This document shows positions 1-8,372 of a DNA stretch of 64,000 bases, in pieces. This DNA is from an uncultured Alphaproteobacteria bacterium. Lineage in GTDB: Bacteria; Pseudomonadota; Alphaproteobacteria; RF32; CAG-239. A program made the position numbers and the translations under genes. Numbering within the stretch: the first letter of the stretch is position 1; every line of letters begins with the position of its first letter. The notes below the pieces were generated by a model. It ran no database searches and was not told the DNA's origin. It worked only from the letters and a program-made list of their open reading frames with translations. The stretch covers positions 62,001-126,000 of the forward strand of contig CAJUKS010000001.1 in assembly GCA_910587405.1 (NCBI GenBank), written 5' to 3'.

Positions 1-1157
1 GAATGGAAGAATTGTTTTGCAAGAACGTTGCAGCCGGCGCGCTTTCTTTTACCACCGATATGGAATCGGCGGTGAAAGGGGCGGATATTGTCATGCTGGC
101 GGTCGGAACGCCGCCGCATCCGGTGACAAAGGAAGCCGATCTTAAATATATTTATGCAGCTGCCGAAGAGTTGGCCGGATATCTGGACGGCTATACGGTT
201 GTGGCAACCAAATCGACGGTTCCGGTCGGAACCGGTGACGAGATTGAACAAATCATCGCCAAAGTCAATCCGAAGGCCGATTTTGACGTTGTTTCTCTGC
301 CCGAATTCCTGCGGGAAGGTTTTGCAATTCACGATTTCTTCAATCCGGATCGGATTGTAATCGGCACCGACAGCGAAAAAGCGCGGGGCGTGATGCTGGA
401 ATTGTATCGTCCGTTTGAAGGAAAAAGCGAATTTTTGTGTGTTAAGCGCCGTTCTTCGGAAACCATCAAATATGCATCCAACGCCTTTTTGGCAATGAAA
501 ATTCATTATGTTAACGAAATGGCGGATTTCTGCGAATGCTCCGGAGCCGACATCCGCGAAGTGGCGAAAGGGATGGGGTTGGACTCCCGTATCGGCAAAA
601 AATTCCTCAATCCGGGGCCCGGTTACGGCGGATCGTGTTTTCCGAAAGATACCAACGCAATGGCGCAAATGGGCAAAAAATTCGGTTCGCATCTCAATCT
701 GATTGAAACGACAATTGCCGAAAACGACAACCGCAAGGTGAAAATGGGGCAACGCGTCATTGAGGCGATTAAAGAACATCCGGAAGGAAAAATTGCCGTT
801 CTCGGGTTGGCGTTCAAAGGCGGAACCGATGACTGCCGCGAATCTCCGGCTATTGATATTATTAAGGAAATGATTAAATATTCCCGCAATATCACGGTAT
901 ACGACCCGAAAGCGCTGAATAACGCCAAATCCATCTTGAACAATACGGTGTCTTATGCCAATGATGCGGAAGAAGCCTGCACGGGAGCCGACGTCGCGGT
1001 AATTCTGACCGAATGGGAAGATTTCCGTACGCTTGATCTCGGGCGGCTGGCAAAAATTATGAACTGTGCCAAGATCGTCGATCTGCGCAATATGCTCAGT
1101 GCCGATGCGGTTAAACAGGCCGGTTTTGAATATCAGTGTATCGGACAAAGGAAATAA
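1..1157 (+). CDS. ugd: UDP-glucose 6-dehydrogenase, 5' end cut by window edge
   Basis: Oxidises UDP-glucose to UDP-glucuronate with two NAD+ in the cytoplasm, feeding capsule or lipopolysaccharide sugars. The reading frame is open to the window edge and lacks the N-terminal Rossmann GxGxxG segment, so about 50-60 residues lie upstream; the ATG at position 3 is probably internal. Visible family marks are AVGTPP, the STVPVGT strand, the EFLREG segment and the catalytic cysteine in GGSCFPKD, followed by the C-terminal UDP-binding domain with LGLAFKGGTDD. Only 4 bases separate it from galE, so the two are very likely co-transcribed, a common pairing in surface-polysaccharide loci. Family assignment is firm; exact substrate range is inferred. 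Confidence 0.95.
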   Translation, partial: MEELFCKNVAAGALSFTTDMESAVKGADIVMLAVGTPPHPVTKEADLKYIYAAAEELAGYLDGYTVVATKSTVPVGTGDEIEQIIAKVNPKADFDVVSLPEFLREGFAIHDFFNPDRIVIGTDSEKARGVMLELYRPFEGKSEFLCVKRRSSETIKYASNAFLAMKIHYVNEMADFCECSGADIREVAKGMGLDSRIGKKFLNPGPGYGGSCFPKDTNAMAQMGKKFGSHLNLIETTIAENDNRKVKMGQRVIEAIKEHPEGKIAVLGLAFKGGTDDCRESPAIDIIKEMIKYSRNITVYDPKALNNAKSILNNTVSYANDAEEACTGADVAVILTEWEDFRTLDLGRLAKIMNCAKIVDLRNMLSADAVKQAGFEYQCIGQRK

Positions 1158-1161
1158 GCAA

Positions 1162-2115
1162 ATGAAAGTTTTGGTGATCGGCGGTGCAGGTTATATCGGT
1201 TCTCACGTTGTTAAAGAGCTTTTGGACCGGGGCGCGCAAGCGGTGGTTTATGACGATCTTTCAAGCGGCCACAAAATTAACCTGTTCCCCGGCGCCGGCT
1301 TTGTCGAAGGCAATATCCTCGATTATCCGAAGCTCAAGACGGCAATGGAAGACGGAATTGACGCCGTGGTTCATCTGGCCGCTAAAAAAGCGGTGGGAGA
1401 ATCGATGGACAATCCCGAACTGTATGCCGAGAACAATCTGATCGGGGCAGTTAATATTTTGAACGCGATGGCCAAAAGCAACGTCAAGGCGTTTGTCTTT
1501 TCTTCTTCGGCAGCGGTTTACGGCATGCCCGAATATTGGCCGATTGACGAGACGCATCCGCTCAATCCGATCAGTTTCTATGGTTTTACCAAAGTTGAAA
1601 TGGAACGCCTGATGGAATGGTATGACCGGCTGCGGGGCATCAAATATACCGCGCTGCGATACTTCAACGCGGCCGGTTACGATGCCGGCGGCGCAATTAA
1701 GGGCCGTGACCGCAATCCGCAAAATCTGCTGCCGATTATTCGTGAAGTGGTGGACGGCAAACGCGAATGCCTGCAGATTTTCGGCAATGATTATGAAACC
1801 CCCGACGGAACCTGCATACGGGATTATGTGCATGTATCCGATCTGGCGGCCGCCCATGTACAGGCAATTAACCGCCTGCTCGAAGGCAAACCGTCTGCGG
1901 TCTTCAATTTGGGAACAAACAACGGCGTTACGGTGAAGGAAGTGGTGGCGGCCACTGAGAAGGTAACCGGCAAGCCGCTTCCGGTGCGGTATGCGCCGCG
2001 GCGCCCGGGAGATCCGGCCGTGTTGCTTGCTTCTAACCGCAAGGCCGAAACCGAGTTGGGGTGGAAACCGGTCTACACTTCCATTGAAGATATTATACGT
2101 ACCGAACTGGCCTGA
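1162..2115 (+). CDS. galE: UDP-glucose 4-epimerase
   Basis: Interconverts UDP-glucose and UDP-galactose by a short-chain dehydrogenase mechanism with bound NAD. The 317-residue protein starts with the Rossmann motif GGAGYIGSH, has the SSSAAVYG segment, and the catalytic pair as YGFTK (YxxxK). RDYVHVSDLA and a substrate-binding C-terminal half are present. The start at 1162 is chosen because AAGGAAATAAGCAA gives a Shine-Dalgarno site and translation begins directly at the Rossmann strand; the longer frame from 1066 would overlap ugd. It lies 4 bases after ugd and likely shares its transcript. A sister specificity (for example UDP-GlcNAc 4-epimerase) cannot be excluded. Confidence 0.93.
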   Translation: MKVLVIGGAGYIGSHVVKELLDRGAQAVVYDDLSSGHKINLFPGAGFVEGNILDYPKLKTAMEDGIDAVVHLAAKKAVGESMDNPELYAENNLIGAVNILNAMAKSNVKAFVFSSSAAVYGMPEYWPIDETHPLNPISFYGFTKVEMERLMEWYDRLRGIKYTALRYFNAAGYDAGGAIKGRDRNPQNLLPIIREVVDGKRECLQIFGNDYETPDGTCIRDYVHVSDLAAAHVQAINRLLEGKPSAVFNLGTNNGVTVKEVVAATEKVTGKPLPVRYAPRRPGDPAVLLASNRKAETELGWKPVYTSIEDIIRTELA

Positions 2116-2182
2116 ACAGGGTGTGGAACGACAGGCAGACGGAATAAAAGCGCTTCAGAAGCATTGAAGGGAGGAGACAACA

Positions 2183-2743
2183 ATGATATATATGATCCGA
2201 CATGCAGAAAGCATGAGTAATGCCGGTGCCAGAACCTCGAGTCACGGCGGCGCCGTGTTGTCGGAAAACGGAAAAAAACAAGCGCTGGCGCTTGCCGAAA
2301 AGCTGAATTTTCGACCGGATCTGATTGTTGTTTCGCCGTTTGTACGCACACGGCAGACGGCAGCGCCGTTGTTGGAAAAATATCCTGAGACACCGGTCGA
2401 GGTCTGGCCGGTGCAGGAATTTTCGTTTTTGGATGCAGACCGTTGCAACAACACCACTCAGGAAGAAAGACTTCCGTGGGTAGAAGCGTATTTTGCCCGT
2501 AACGATCCCGATTATGTTGACGAACGTGATGCCGAATCCTTCAACCAAATGCTGTCGCGGGTTGATGATATGCTGGCTCGTTTACGAAAGCTGCGCAAAC
2601 GCAATGTGGTCGTTTTCAGCCACGGGAACTTTATGCGGGCGGTTAGGCTGCGTTTGCACAATCTGCCGCCGGAACTGCCGGTATTTGTGCAGCAGCCGGT
2701 ATGGGAAAATACGGCAGTGTTCGATTTGACCTCTTATTTGTAA
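2183..2743 (+). CDS. Histidine phosphatase family protein
   Basis: A 186-residue member of the phosphoglycerate-mutase-like histidine phosphatase superfamily. The N-terminal RHAES carries the phosphorylated histidine, SPFVRTRQTA supplies the second arginine, and FSHGNFMR near the C-terminus carries the second catalytic histidine. No signal peptide, so cytoplasmic. The start has a very strong ribosome site (GGGAGGAGACAACA). It follows galE by 67 bases and could be in the same transcript. Substrate is unknown; members act on sugar phosphates, nucleotides or phosphohistidine. A second, unrelated-in-position member of this superfamily lies at 48638. Confidence 0.85.
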   Translation: MIYMIRHAESMSNAGARTSSHGGAVLSENGKKQALALAEKLNFRPDLIVVSPFVRTRQTAAPLLEKYPETPVEVWPVQEFSFLDADRCNNTTQEERLPWVEAYFARNDPDYVDERDAESFNQMLSRVDDMLARLRKLRKRNVVVFSHGNFMRAVRLRLHNLPPELPVFVQQPVWENTAVFDLTSYL

Positions 2744-2846
2744 AAAGGCGTATGGCCGGTAAACGGTGATAAGTACGACAATTTGTTTGCCAAGTCGGGC
2801 AGCGGGTGTATTATGACAGGGTCAGCCAACTGTAAGGAAACCTGCC

Positions 2847-5800
2847 ATGAAAAAGCTTTTTTCATCAAAAATTTTTTTAATTATCGGCGCCGCAACCGCC
2901 TTTTTGGGCTTGTCCGCCGGCGCCGTTTATTTGTACTTGACGCCTAAAAGTTACACTCTGCACGAAAAACAGCCGACAGAGGTTTCCGTACGTTCGGTTT
3001 CACATCCGATGTACACGACTGTCCGGGATGACGGGATTGTCGTGGATACGGTTGAGGCATATTTCAGTGATGCGGCGTTTAAGCTGGGGTTGAGCGAAGA
3101 GGAATTAAACCGGGGGCTGACGGTCAATCCGCCGGTCAAGGGCAGCTGGTCTTTGCCCAACGACCGCACCCTGCGGCTGACGCCTTCCGCCGATTGGATT
3201 CCCGCTGCCGAATATACGGTAAGGATTGCCGACAGTCTTCTGAGTGACGGGATTGTCTTAAAAGACCGGACTTTTTCTTTCCGTGCCCCCGATTTTCGGG
3301 CAACCGCGGAAAACAAGGATTTTTACGAATCGCCTCAGGACGTGCGTTCCAAACATGCGGTGGCCACCTTTTCCTTTACCTATCCGCTGCAAACAAAAGA
3401 TCTTCAGAAACAAATCCGGGTTTATTCGGACAACGGCGAAGAATACGATTTCACTTATAATCTGACCGACCAAGATCATAAGCTGCATGTGATGTCTTCT
3501 CCGGTGACGATCAAGAAAGACGCCGATTTTATCAATATCGAAGTAGATAAGGTTGCCAACGCCTATAACGATCGCAAACTGCAGGCTGCGGTGCGGGCGG
3601 TGGTTTCGGTGCCGGGAATTTCCGATTTTTTCAAAGTGACGTCGGTTGACAGCCGTATTGTGCGCAATGAGCAAAAAGAAAACCGGCCGGAACAGATTTT
3701 GCTGACGGAGTTTTCGACCGCGGTCAGCGGCGAAGAGGCAAAAGCCAATATTGAGTTGTATGTCAGTGATGAAACGTATTGCGGCAATTTGCAATCAAAG
3801 TCGGCCAAAAAGAACGACAACGAGAAGACAGCGCTTGTTTCTGCCTTCCCGAAATTAGAGCTGAACCGGATTGATTCGGGACAAAAGGCAGCCAAGACAT
3901 ATAATTTCCGATATGATTACAGCGGCGAACCGCGTTGTCTGGTCGTACTGATCAAGCGGAATATCCGTTCCGAAGAAGGGTATAAGCTGGGAAGCGACGA
4001 AGTTTACTTCCTTCCGACGTCGGCTTACCCGGTTGAAGCGGGAATAGCTTTTGACGGCGCGGTTCTTCCGCTTAAAAGCGATAAGAACCTGCCGTTGGTT
4101 TCGCGCGGGGCAGATAAGCTGAAAGTCAAAGTGGCGCGGATTGCTTCCGTCAACCTTAATCATCTGGTGACCCAGACCGGTGGCAATTTTGCGACGCCTT
4201 ATTTTATTAACCGTTACAGTTTTAACGAAGACAACATTGCCGAAGTTTTTGAAAAAGAATTGAGCATTAATTTGCAGCACCCGGCAGATCAGGTTTATTC
4301 GTCACTTGATCTCGGCGAATATTTTCAGGATAAAAAAGGCATTTTTCTGGTTAAAGTGAGCGGAAGTTTGCGTCAATCGGGCGCAAGCGCGGAAGACTCG
4401 CGACTGATCGTTATTACCGATCTGGGCATTATTGTCAAAGACAATGCCGACGGTACGCATGCGGTTTTGGTTTCTTCGATTGCCGAGGAAGGGCCGGTTG
4501 AGGGCGCGTTGGTAGAAGTGTTGGGCAAAAACGGACGCCCTGTCGTTTCCGGGTATACCGATGCGCAGGGTTTTACGGAGATTCCCGATTTTTCGGCGTT
4601 TCGCAATGACAAGCAGGCCGTCGTTTATAAAGTAAGCCGACAGGGAGACCTTTCTTATTTGCCGGTCAACCGTTACGATCGTCGCACCGACGTTTCGCGT
4701 TTTGATGTCGGCGGCGTTTATGATGACGATTATATGCCCAAGGATATTGTTTCCGCTTACGGTTTTTCCGATCGCGGAATCTACCGTCCCGGCGAAGAAG
4801 CTTATTTCGGGCTGATTGTCCGGCAAAAAGATCTCAGTATACCGCAGAATCTGCCGATGAGTTTGGAAATCCGCAATCAAAACGATGATAAAGTGGCCGA
4901 GAAAAAAGTATGGCCTGACAAATTCGGCCTGATAGAATACAAATATTCGGTTCCGTCAACGGCGGGTTTGGGGCGTTACAGCCTTAATCTTCGGCAAATC
5001 CGCGGAAACAACGAATATTATCCTGTGGCTTCGGTCAGTTTCAGCGTTCAGGAATTTATGCCCGATACAATGCGGATAAAACTCAAGTTGGAAGACGCGC
5101 CAGCCAAAGGCTGGTACCGGAAGAAAGATGTGCGGGCAACGGTCGATCTGCAGAACCTTTACGGCAATCCGGCGTCGGGTCATAAGGTGAAGGGGAATTA
5201 TACGCTGGTTCCGGCTTCTTTCTCGTTTAAGGAATTTGAGGGGTATCATTTTCGTGATCCGTTGCGTGTCGAAGGGGCCGGCCTGGCAAGTTACCAAAAA
5301 ACGCTCCCCGAGGTCGAAACCGATGCCGACGGCCGGGTTTCGCTGGCGATTGACCTTAATGAATATACCGAAGGAACTTATCGTTTGAATATCAATGTTG
5401 ACGGGTTGGAACTGACCGGAGGCCGCGGCGTGTCGGCATCGGCGGGAATGCTGGTGTCGCCGAACGCTTATCTGGTCGGTTTTAAAGCCGACGGCGACTT
5501 GAACTATATCTATAAGTCTTCAGTTCGTCAGGTGAGACTGGTGGCGGTTGATTCGTCTCTGCAGCCGATTGCGCTCAGTGATTTGAAACTGAGTCTGTAT
5601 CAGCGCGAATATGTTTCCAGTCTGGTTCAAATGCCGGACCGTACCTATCGTTACAAAGCGGTTCCGGTAGAAAAGAAACTCAAAAGCGAGAATTTTTCGA
5701 TTGACGCCGGCGGAAGCAGCCGTTTTCTCAATACCGAAGCGCCGGGCGACTATTATTTGCAGGCGGAAGATGCGGACGGAAATGTTGTGATGCGGATCGA

Positions 5801-8372
5801 TTACAGTGTGACCGGAGATACCAATTCGACTTATGCCACCGATACCGAAGCCGGGCTGGAAATTAAACTGAATCGCAGCGAATATAGCGACGGCGAACAA
5901 ATTCAGATGCAAATATCGGCGCCGTACTCCGGTTACGGGCTGATCACGATTGAACGGGAAAAAGTGTATGCATACAAATGGTTCAAATCCGAGACTTCGT
6001 CCACGACGCAGGAAATTGAACTGCCGCAGGGAATAGAGGGGAACGCTTATGTTAATGTTTCGTGGATCCGGAGTCTCGATTCCGACAAGATATTCGTTTC
6101 GCCGCTGAGTTATGCCGTGGTTCCGTTTTCGATCAACAAGTCGGCGCGCCGCCTCAAGATCGGTCTGAACGCGCCGGCAACAGTAAAACCCGGGCGCGAA
6201 CTGACGATCGAATATCAGGCGGATTATCCGGGAGAAGTGATTATTTACGGTGTCAATACCGGCATTTTGCAAGTGGCCCGTTACCAGACGCCGCAGCCGT
6301 TGAACTATTTTATCCAAAAGAAAGCGCTGCAGGTGGTAACTTCGCAAATTCTTGACCTGATTTTGCCCGATATCAAAATCGTACGTTATCTGAAAGGAAT
6401 CGGCGGCGATATGGAAACGGGCGTTAAACCCGATTTGCGGGTTAATCCGTTTGCCCGCAAGCAGAACTGTCCGGTGGTTTTCTGGAGCGGAATTGTGCCG
6501 GTTGAAACGACGCCGCGGACCTACGTTTATCAGGTTCCCGAAAACTTTAACGGCGAAATCAAAATCATGGCGGTCGGCGTTTCCGAGCGCCGGATGGGAG
6601 AAGCGGAACGGCAGACGGCCGTGCGCGGAGACTTTGCGCTGGTTCCTTCCGGCGCATATAACGTCTCGCCGGGAGATGTTTTCGACGCTGCCGTCAGTGT
6701 TGCCAACATGATGGAAAATTCGCCGGCGATTCCGGTGGAAGTGCGTCTGATGACGGGACAGGGACTGGAAGTTGTCGGCAACGACGTTCAGGTTCTGAAG
6801 TTGGCTTACGGCGAAGAAGGGCAAGCGCGTTTTAAGGTTAAAAGCGGCGAACGTCTGGGATCGGTGCCGCTGGTGTTCAGCGCTGCCAACCGTGATAACA
6901 GCGATCAGTCGTCCCGAATATCTTACGAAGCGGGGATACGTCCGGCAAGTTCGTTTGTTTCCGAGAATAAGATGGGGTTTGCCGCCAACAGCCTGAAGCT
7001 GAAAGATTTTGTGCGGCCGATGTTTGAAGAATATCGTTCTCAGGAAGTCGTTGCATCGGCTTCGCCGTTGGTGTTGACACAAGGGCTGCTGACGTTTTTG
7101 AACGCCTTTCCGCATTTTTGCACCGAGCAGTCGGTCAGTAAGGTGTTTCCGGCAATGGAAATCTTCTTTAACAAGCCGGAATTGTTGAAAGACGTGGATA
7201 TCTACGCGCTTTATGACGACGTTTTGGCCAAGCTGACGGAACGGCAAACGCTGGAGGGGAGTTTTAAGGCCTGGTCTTCGGAGTGGTCGCAGGCTAAAGA
7301 GTATGACAGCCTCTATGCTTTGCACTTTTTGCTTTCGGCACGCAAAAACAACCTCGAGGTTCCGGCTTCGCTGCTGAACAAAGCGTTGCAGTATGCACGC
7401 AATGTGGCCGCGCGTCCGGTGCTGGGAGCCACGGATGACAATCCGGCTTATGCGGCTTATTTGCTGACGCTGAACGGAGAAATGACTTCGGGATATCTGA
7501 CACGGATTGAGCGGGATCTCCGGTTGCCGGATTCTTCCGAAGCGCGTTCTTCGCTGGCGTCGGCTTATCTGGCCGCTTCTTATAAACTGCTGCAAAATGA
7601 TACCAAAGCGCGGCAACTGACCGGTTATTACAAAACCGGGCGGAATACGGTAAAAGATGCCCGCTATATTTATCTGACGGCAGTTCATTTTCCCGATGAT
7701 CTCAAAAGTTTGGGTCAGGAAAGCGTTGAGGCGCTGCTGAAACCGTTAAAGCAGGGCAACTTCACCACCGCTTCGGCCGGAAATGCGTTGCTGGCGCTGA
7801 ATGCGGTCGGGCGCAGCGACAGCGACAACGATATTTTGTTTAACGGTGTAAAATATCAGGGAAAAGGGTTTGCCCGTTTTCCGTTGGATGCTTCGGTCAA
7901 AGAACTGGAAGTTGCTTCCGACCGACCGTTTTACTATGTGATCAGCGAAAACGGCTTTTTGAAAGAGCCGGCAGGCAAACCGCTTTCGCAAGGGCTGGAA
8001 ATCAGCAAGACCTACCTCAACAAAGACGGTGAGCGCTTGCAAACGGCGGAAATCGGCGATGAAATTACGGTGGTTTTGAAAATCCGCAGCCAAAACGGCA
8101 AATATGTTAACGACGTGGCGATTGTTGATTTGATACCCGGATGTTTGGAGATGGTGCAAAACTCGCTTAAAGGAGAAACGGACAACTATGAATTGCGTGA
8201 GGACCGGGCGCTGGTGTATCTGACGGCGTCACCGTCGGCAAGAACCGTGACTTATAAAACCAAGGTGATTGCACGGGGCAGTTTTGTGGTTCCGCCGGCG
8301 GTTGCCGAAGCTTTGTACGATCCGGCCGTGCGCGCGACCACCAAAGCAGACCGGATCGATGTGGAACCGTAA
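2847..8372 (+). CDS. Alpha-2-macroglobulin family protein (bacterial type, thioester)
   Basis: A very large (1841 residues) envelope protein of the bacterial alpha-2-macroglobulin family, thought to trap foreign proteases in the periplasm. A hydrophobic segment at about residues 8-30 acts as signal or membrane anchor; there is no lipobox cysteine, unlike E. coli YfhM. The thioester motif CTEQ is intact at residues 1425-1428. The family's usual MG-domain half precedes it, with RGIYRPGEEAYF around residue 650, and an alpha-helical thioester domain and receptor-like C-terminus follow. It is longer than E. coli YfhM (about 1650). The start has AAGGAAACCTGCC. The stop overlaps the pbpC start by 14 bases, the conserved pairing for this family. 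Confidence 0.93.
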   Translation: MKKLFSSKIFLIIGAATAFLGLSAGAVYLYLTPKSYTLHEKQPTEVSVRSVSHPMYTTVRDDGIVVDTVEAYFSDAAFKLGLSEEELNRGLTVNPPVKGSWSLPNDRTLRLTPSADWIPAAEYTVRIADSLLSDGIVLKDRTFSFRAPDFRATAENKDFYESPQDVRSKHAVATFSFTYPLQTKDLQKQIRVYSDNGEEYDFTYNLTDQDHKLHVMSSPVTIKKDADFINIEVDKVANAYNDRKLQAAVRAVVSVPGISDFFKVTSVDSRIVRNEQKENRPEQILLTEFSTAVSGEEAKANIELYVSDETYCGNLQSKSAKKNDNEKTALVSAFPKLELNRIDSGQKAAKTYNFRYDYSGEPRCLVVLIKRNIRSEEGYKLGSDEVYFLPTSAYPVEAGIAFDGAVLPLKSDKNLPLVSRGADKLKVKVARIASVNLNHLVTQTGGNFATPYFINRYSFNEDNIAEVFEKELSINLQHPADQVYSSLDLGEYFQDKKGIFLVKVSGSLRQSGASAEDSRLIVITDLGIIVKDNADGTHAVLVSSIAEEGPVEGALVEVLGKNGRPVVSGYTDAQGFTEIPDFSAFRNDKQAVVYKVSRQGDLSYLPVNRYDRRTDVSRFDVGGVYDDDYMPKDIVSAYGFSDRGIYRPGEEAYFGLIVRQKDLSIPQNLPMSLEIRNQNDDKVAEKKVWPDKFGLIEYKYSVPSTAGLGRYSLNLRQIRGNNEYYPVASVSFSVQEFMPDTMRIKLKLEDAPAKGWYRKKDVRATVDLQNLYGNPASGHKVKGNYTLVPASFSFKEFEGYHFRDPLRVEGAGLASYQKTLPEVETDADGRVSLAIDLNEYTEGTYRLNINVDGLELTGGRGVSASAGMLVSPNAYLVGFKADGDLNYIYKSSVRQVRLVAVDSSLQPIALSDLKLSLYQREYVSSLVQMPDRTYRYKAVPVEKKLKSENFSIDAGGSSRFLNTEAPGDYYLQAEDADGNVVMRIDYSVTGDTNSTYATDTEAGLEIKLNRSEYSDGEQIQMQISAPYSGYGLITIEREKVYAYKWFKSETSSTTQEIELPQGIEGNAYVNVSWIRSLDSDKIFVSPLSYAVVPFSINKSARRLKIGLNAPATVKPGRELTIEYQADYPGEVIIYGVNTGILQVARYQTPQPLNYFIQKKALQVVTSQILDLILPDIKIVRYLKGIGGDMETGVKPDLRVNPFARKQNCPVVFWSGIVPVETTPRTYVYQVPENFNGEIKIMAVGVSERRMGEAERQTAVRGDFALVPSGAYNVSPGDVFDAAVSVANMMENSPAIPVEVRLMTGQGLEVVGNDVQVLKLAYGEEGQARFKVKSGERLGSVPLVFSAANRDNSDQSSRISYEAGIRPASSFVSENKMGFAANSLKLKDFVRPMFEEYRSQEVVASASPLVLTQGLLTFLNAFPHFCTEQSVSKVFPAMEIFFNKPELLKDVDIYALYDDVLAKLTERQTLEGSFKAWSSEWSQAKEYDSLYALHFLLSARKNNLEVPASLLNKALQYARNVAARPVLGATDDNPAYAAYLLTLNGEMTSGYLTRIERDLRLPDSSEARSSLASAYLAASYKLLQNDTKARQLTGYYKTGRNTVKDARYIYLTAVHFPDDLKSLGQESVEALLKPLKQGNFTTASAGNALLALNAVGRSDSDNDILFNGVKYQGKGFARFPLDASVKELEVASDRPFYYVISENGFLKEPAGKPLSQGLEISKTYLNKDGERLQTAEIGDEITVVLKIRSQNGKYVNDVAIVDLIPGCLEMVQNSLKGETDNYELREDRALVYLTASPSARTVTYKTKVIARGSFVVPPAVAEALYDPAVRATTKADRIDVEP

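Noticed and set aside
5520..7688. A 722-codon open frame on the minus strand
   Set aside because: It lies wholly antisense to the alpha-2-macroglobulin gene, has no ribosome site, and its Arg/His/Gln-rich composition is that of a shadow frame.
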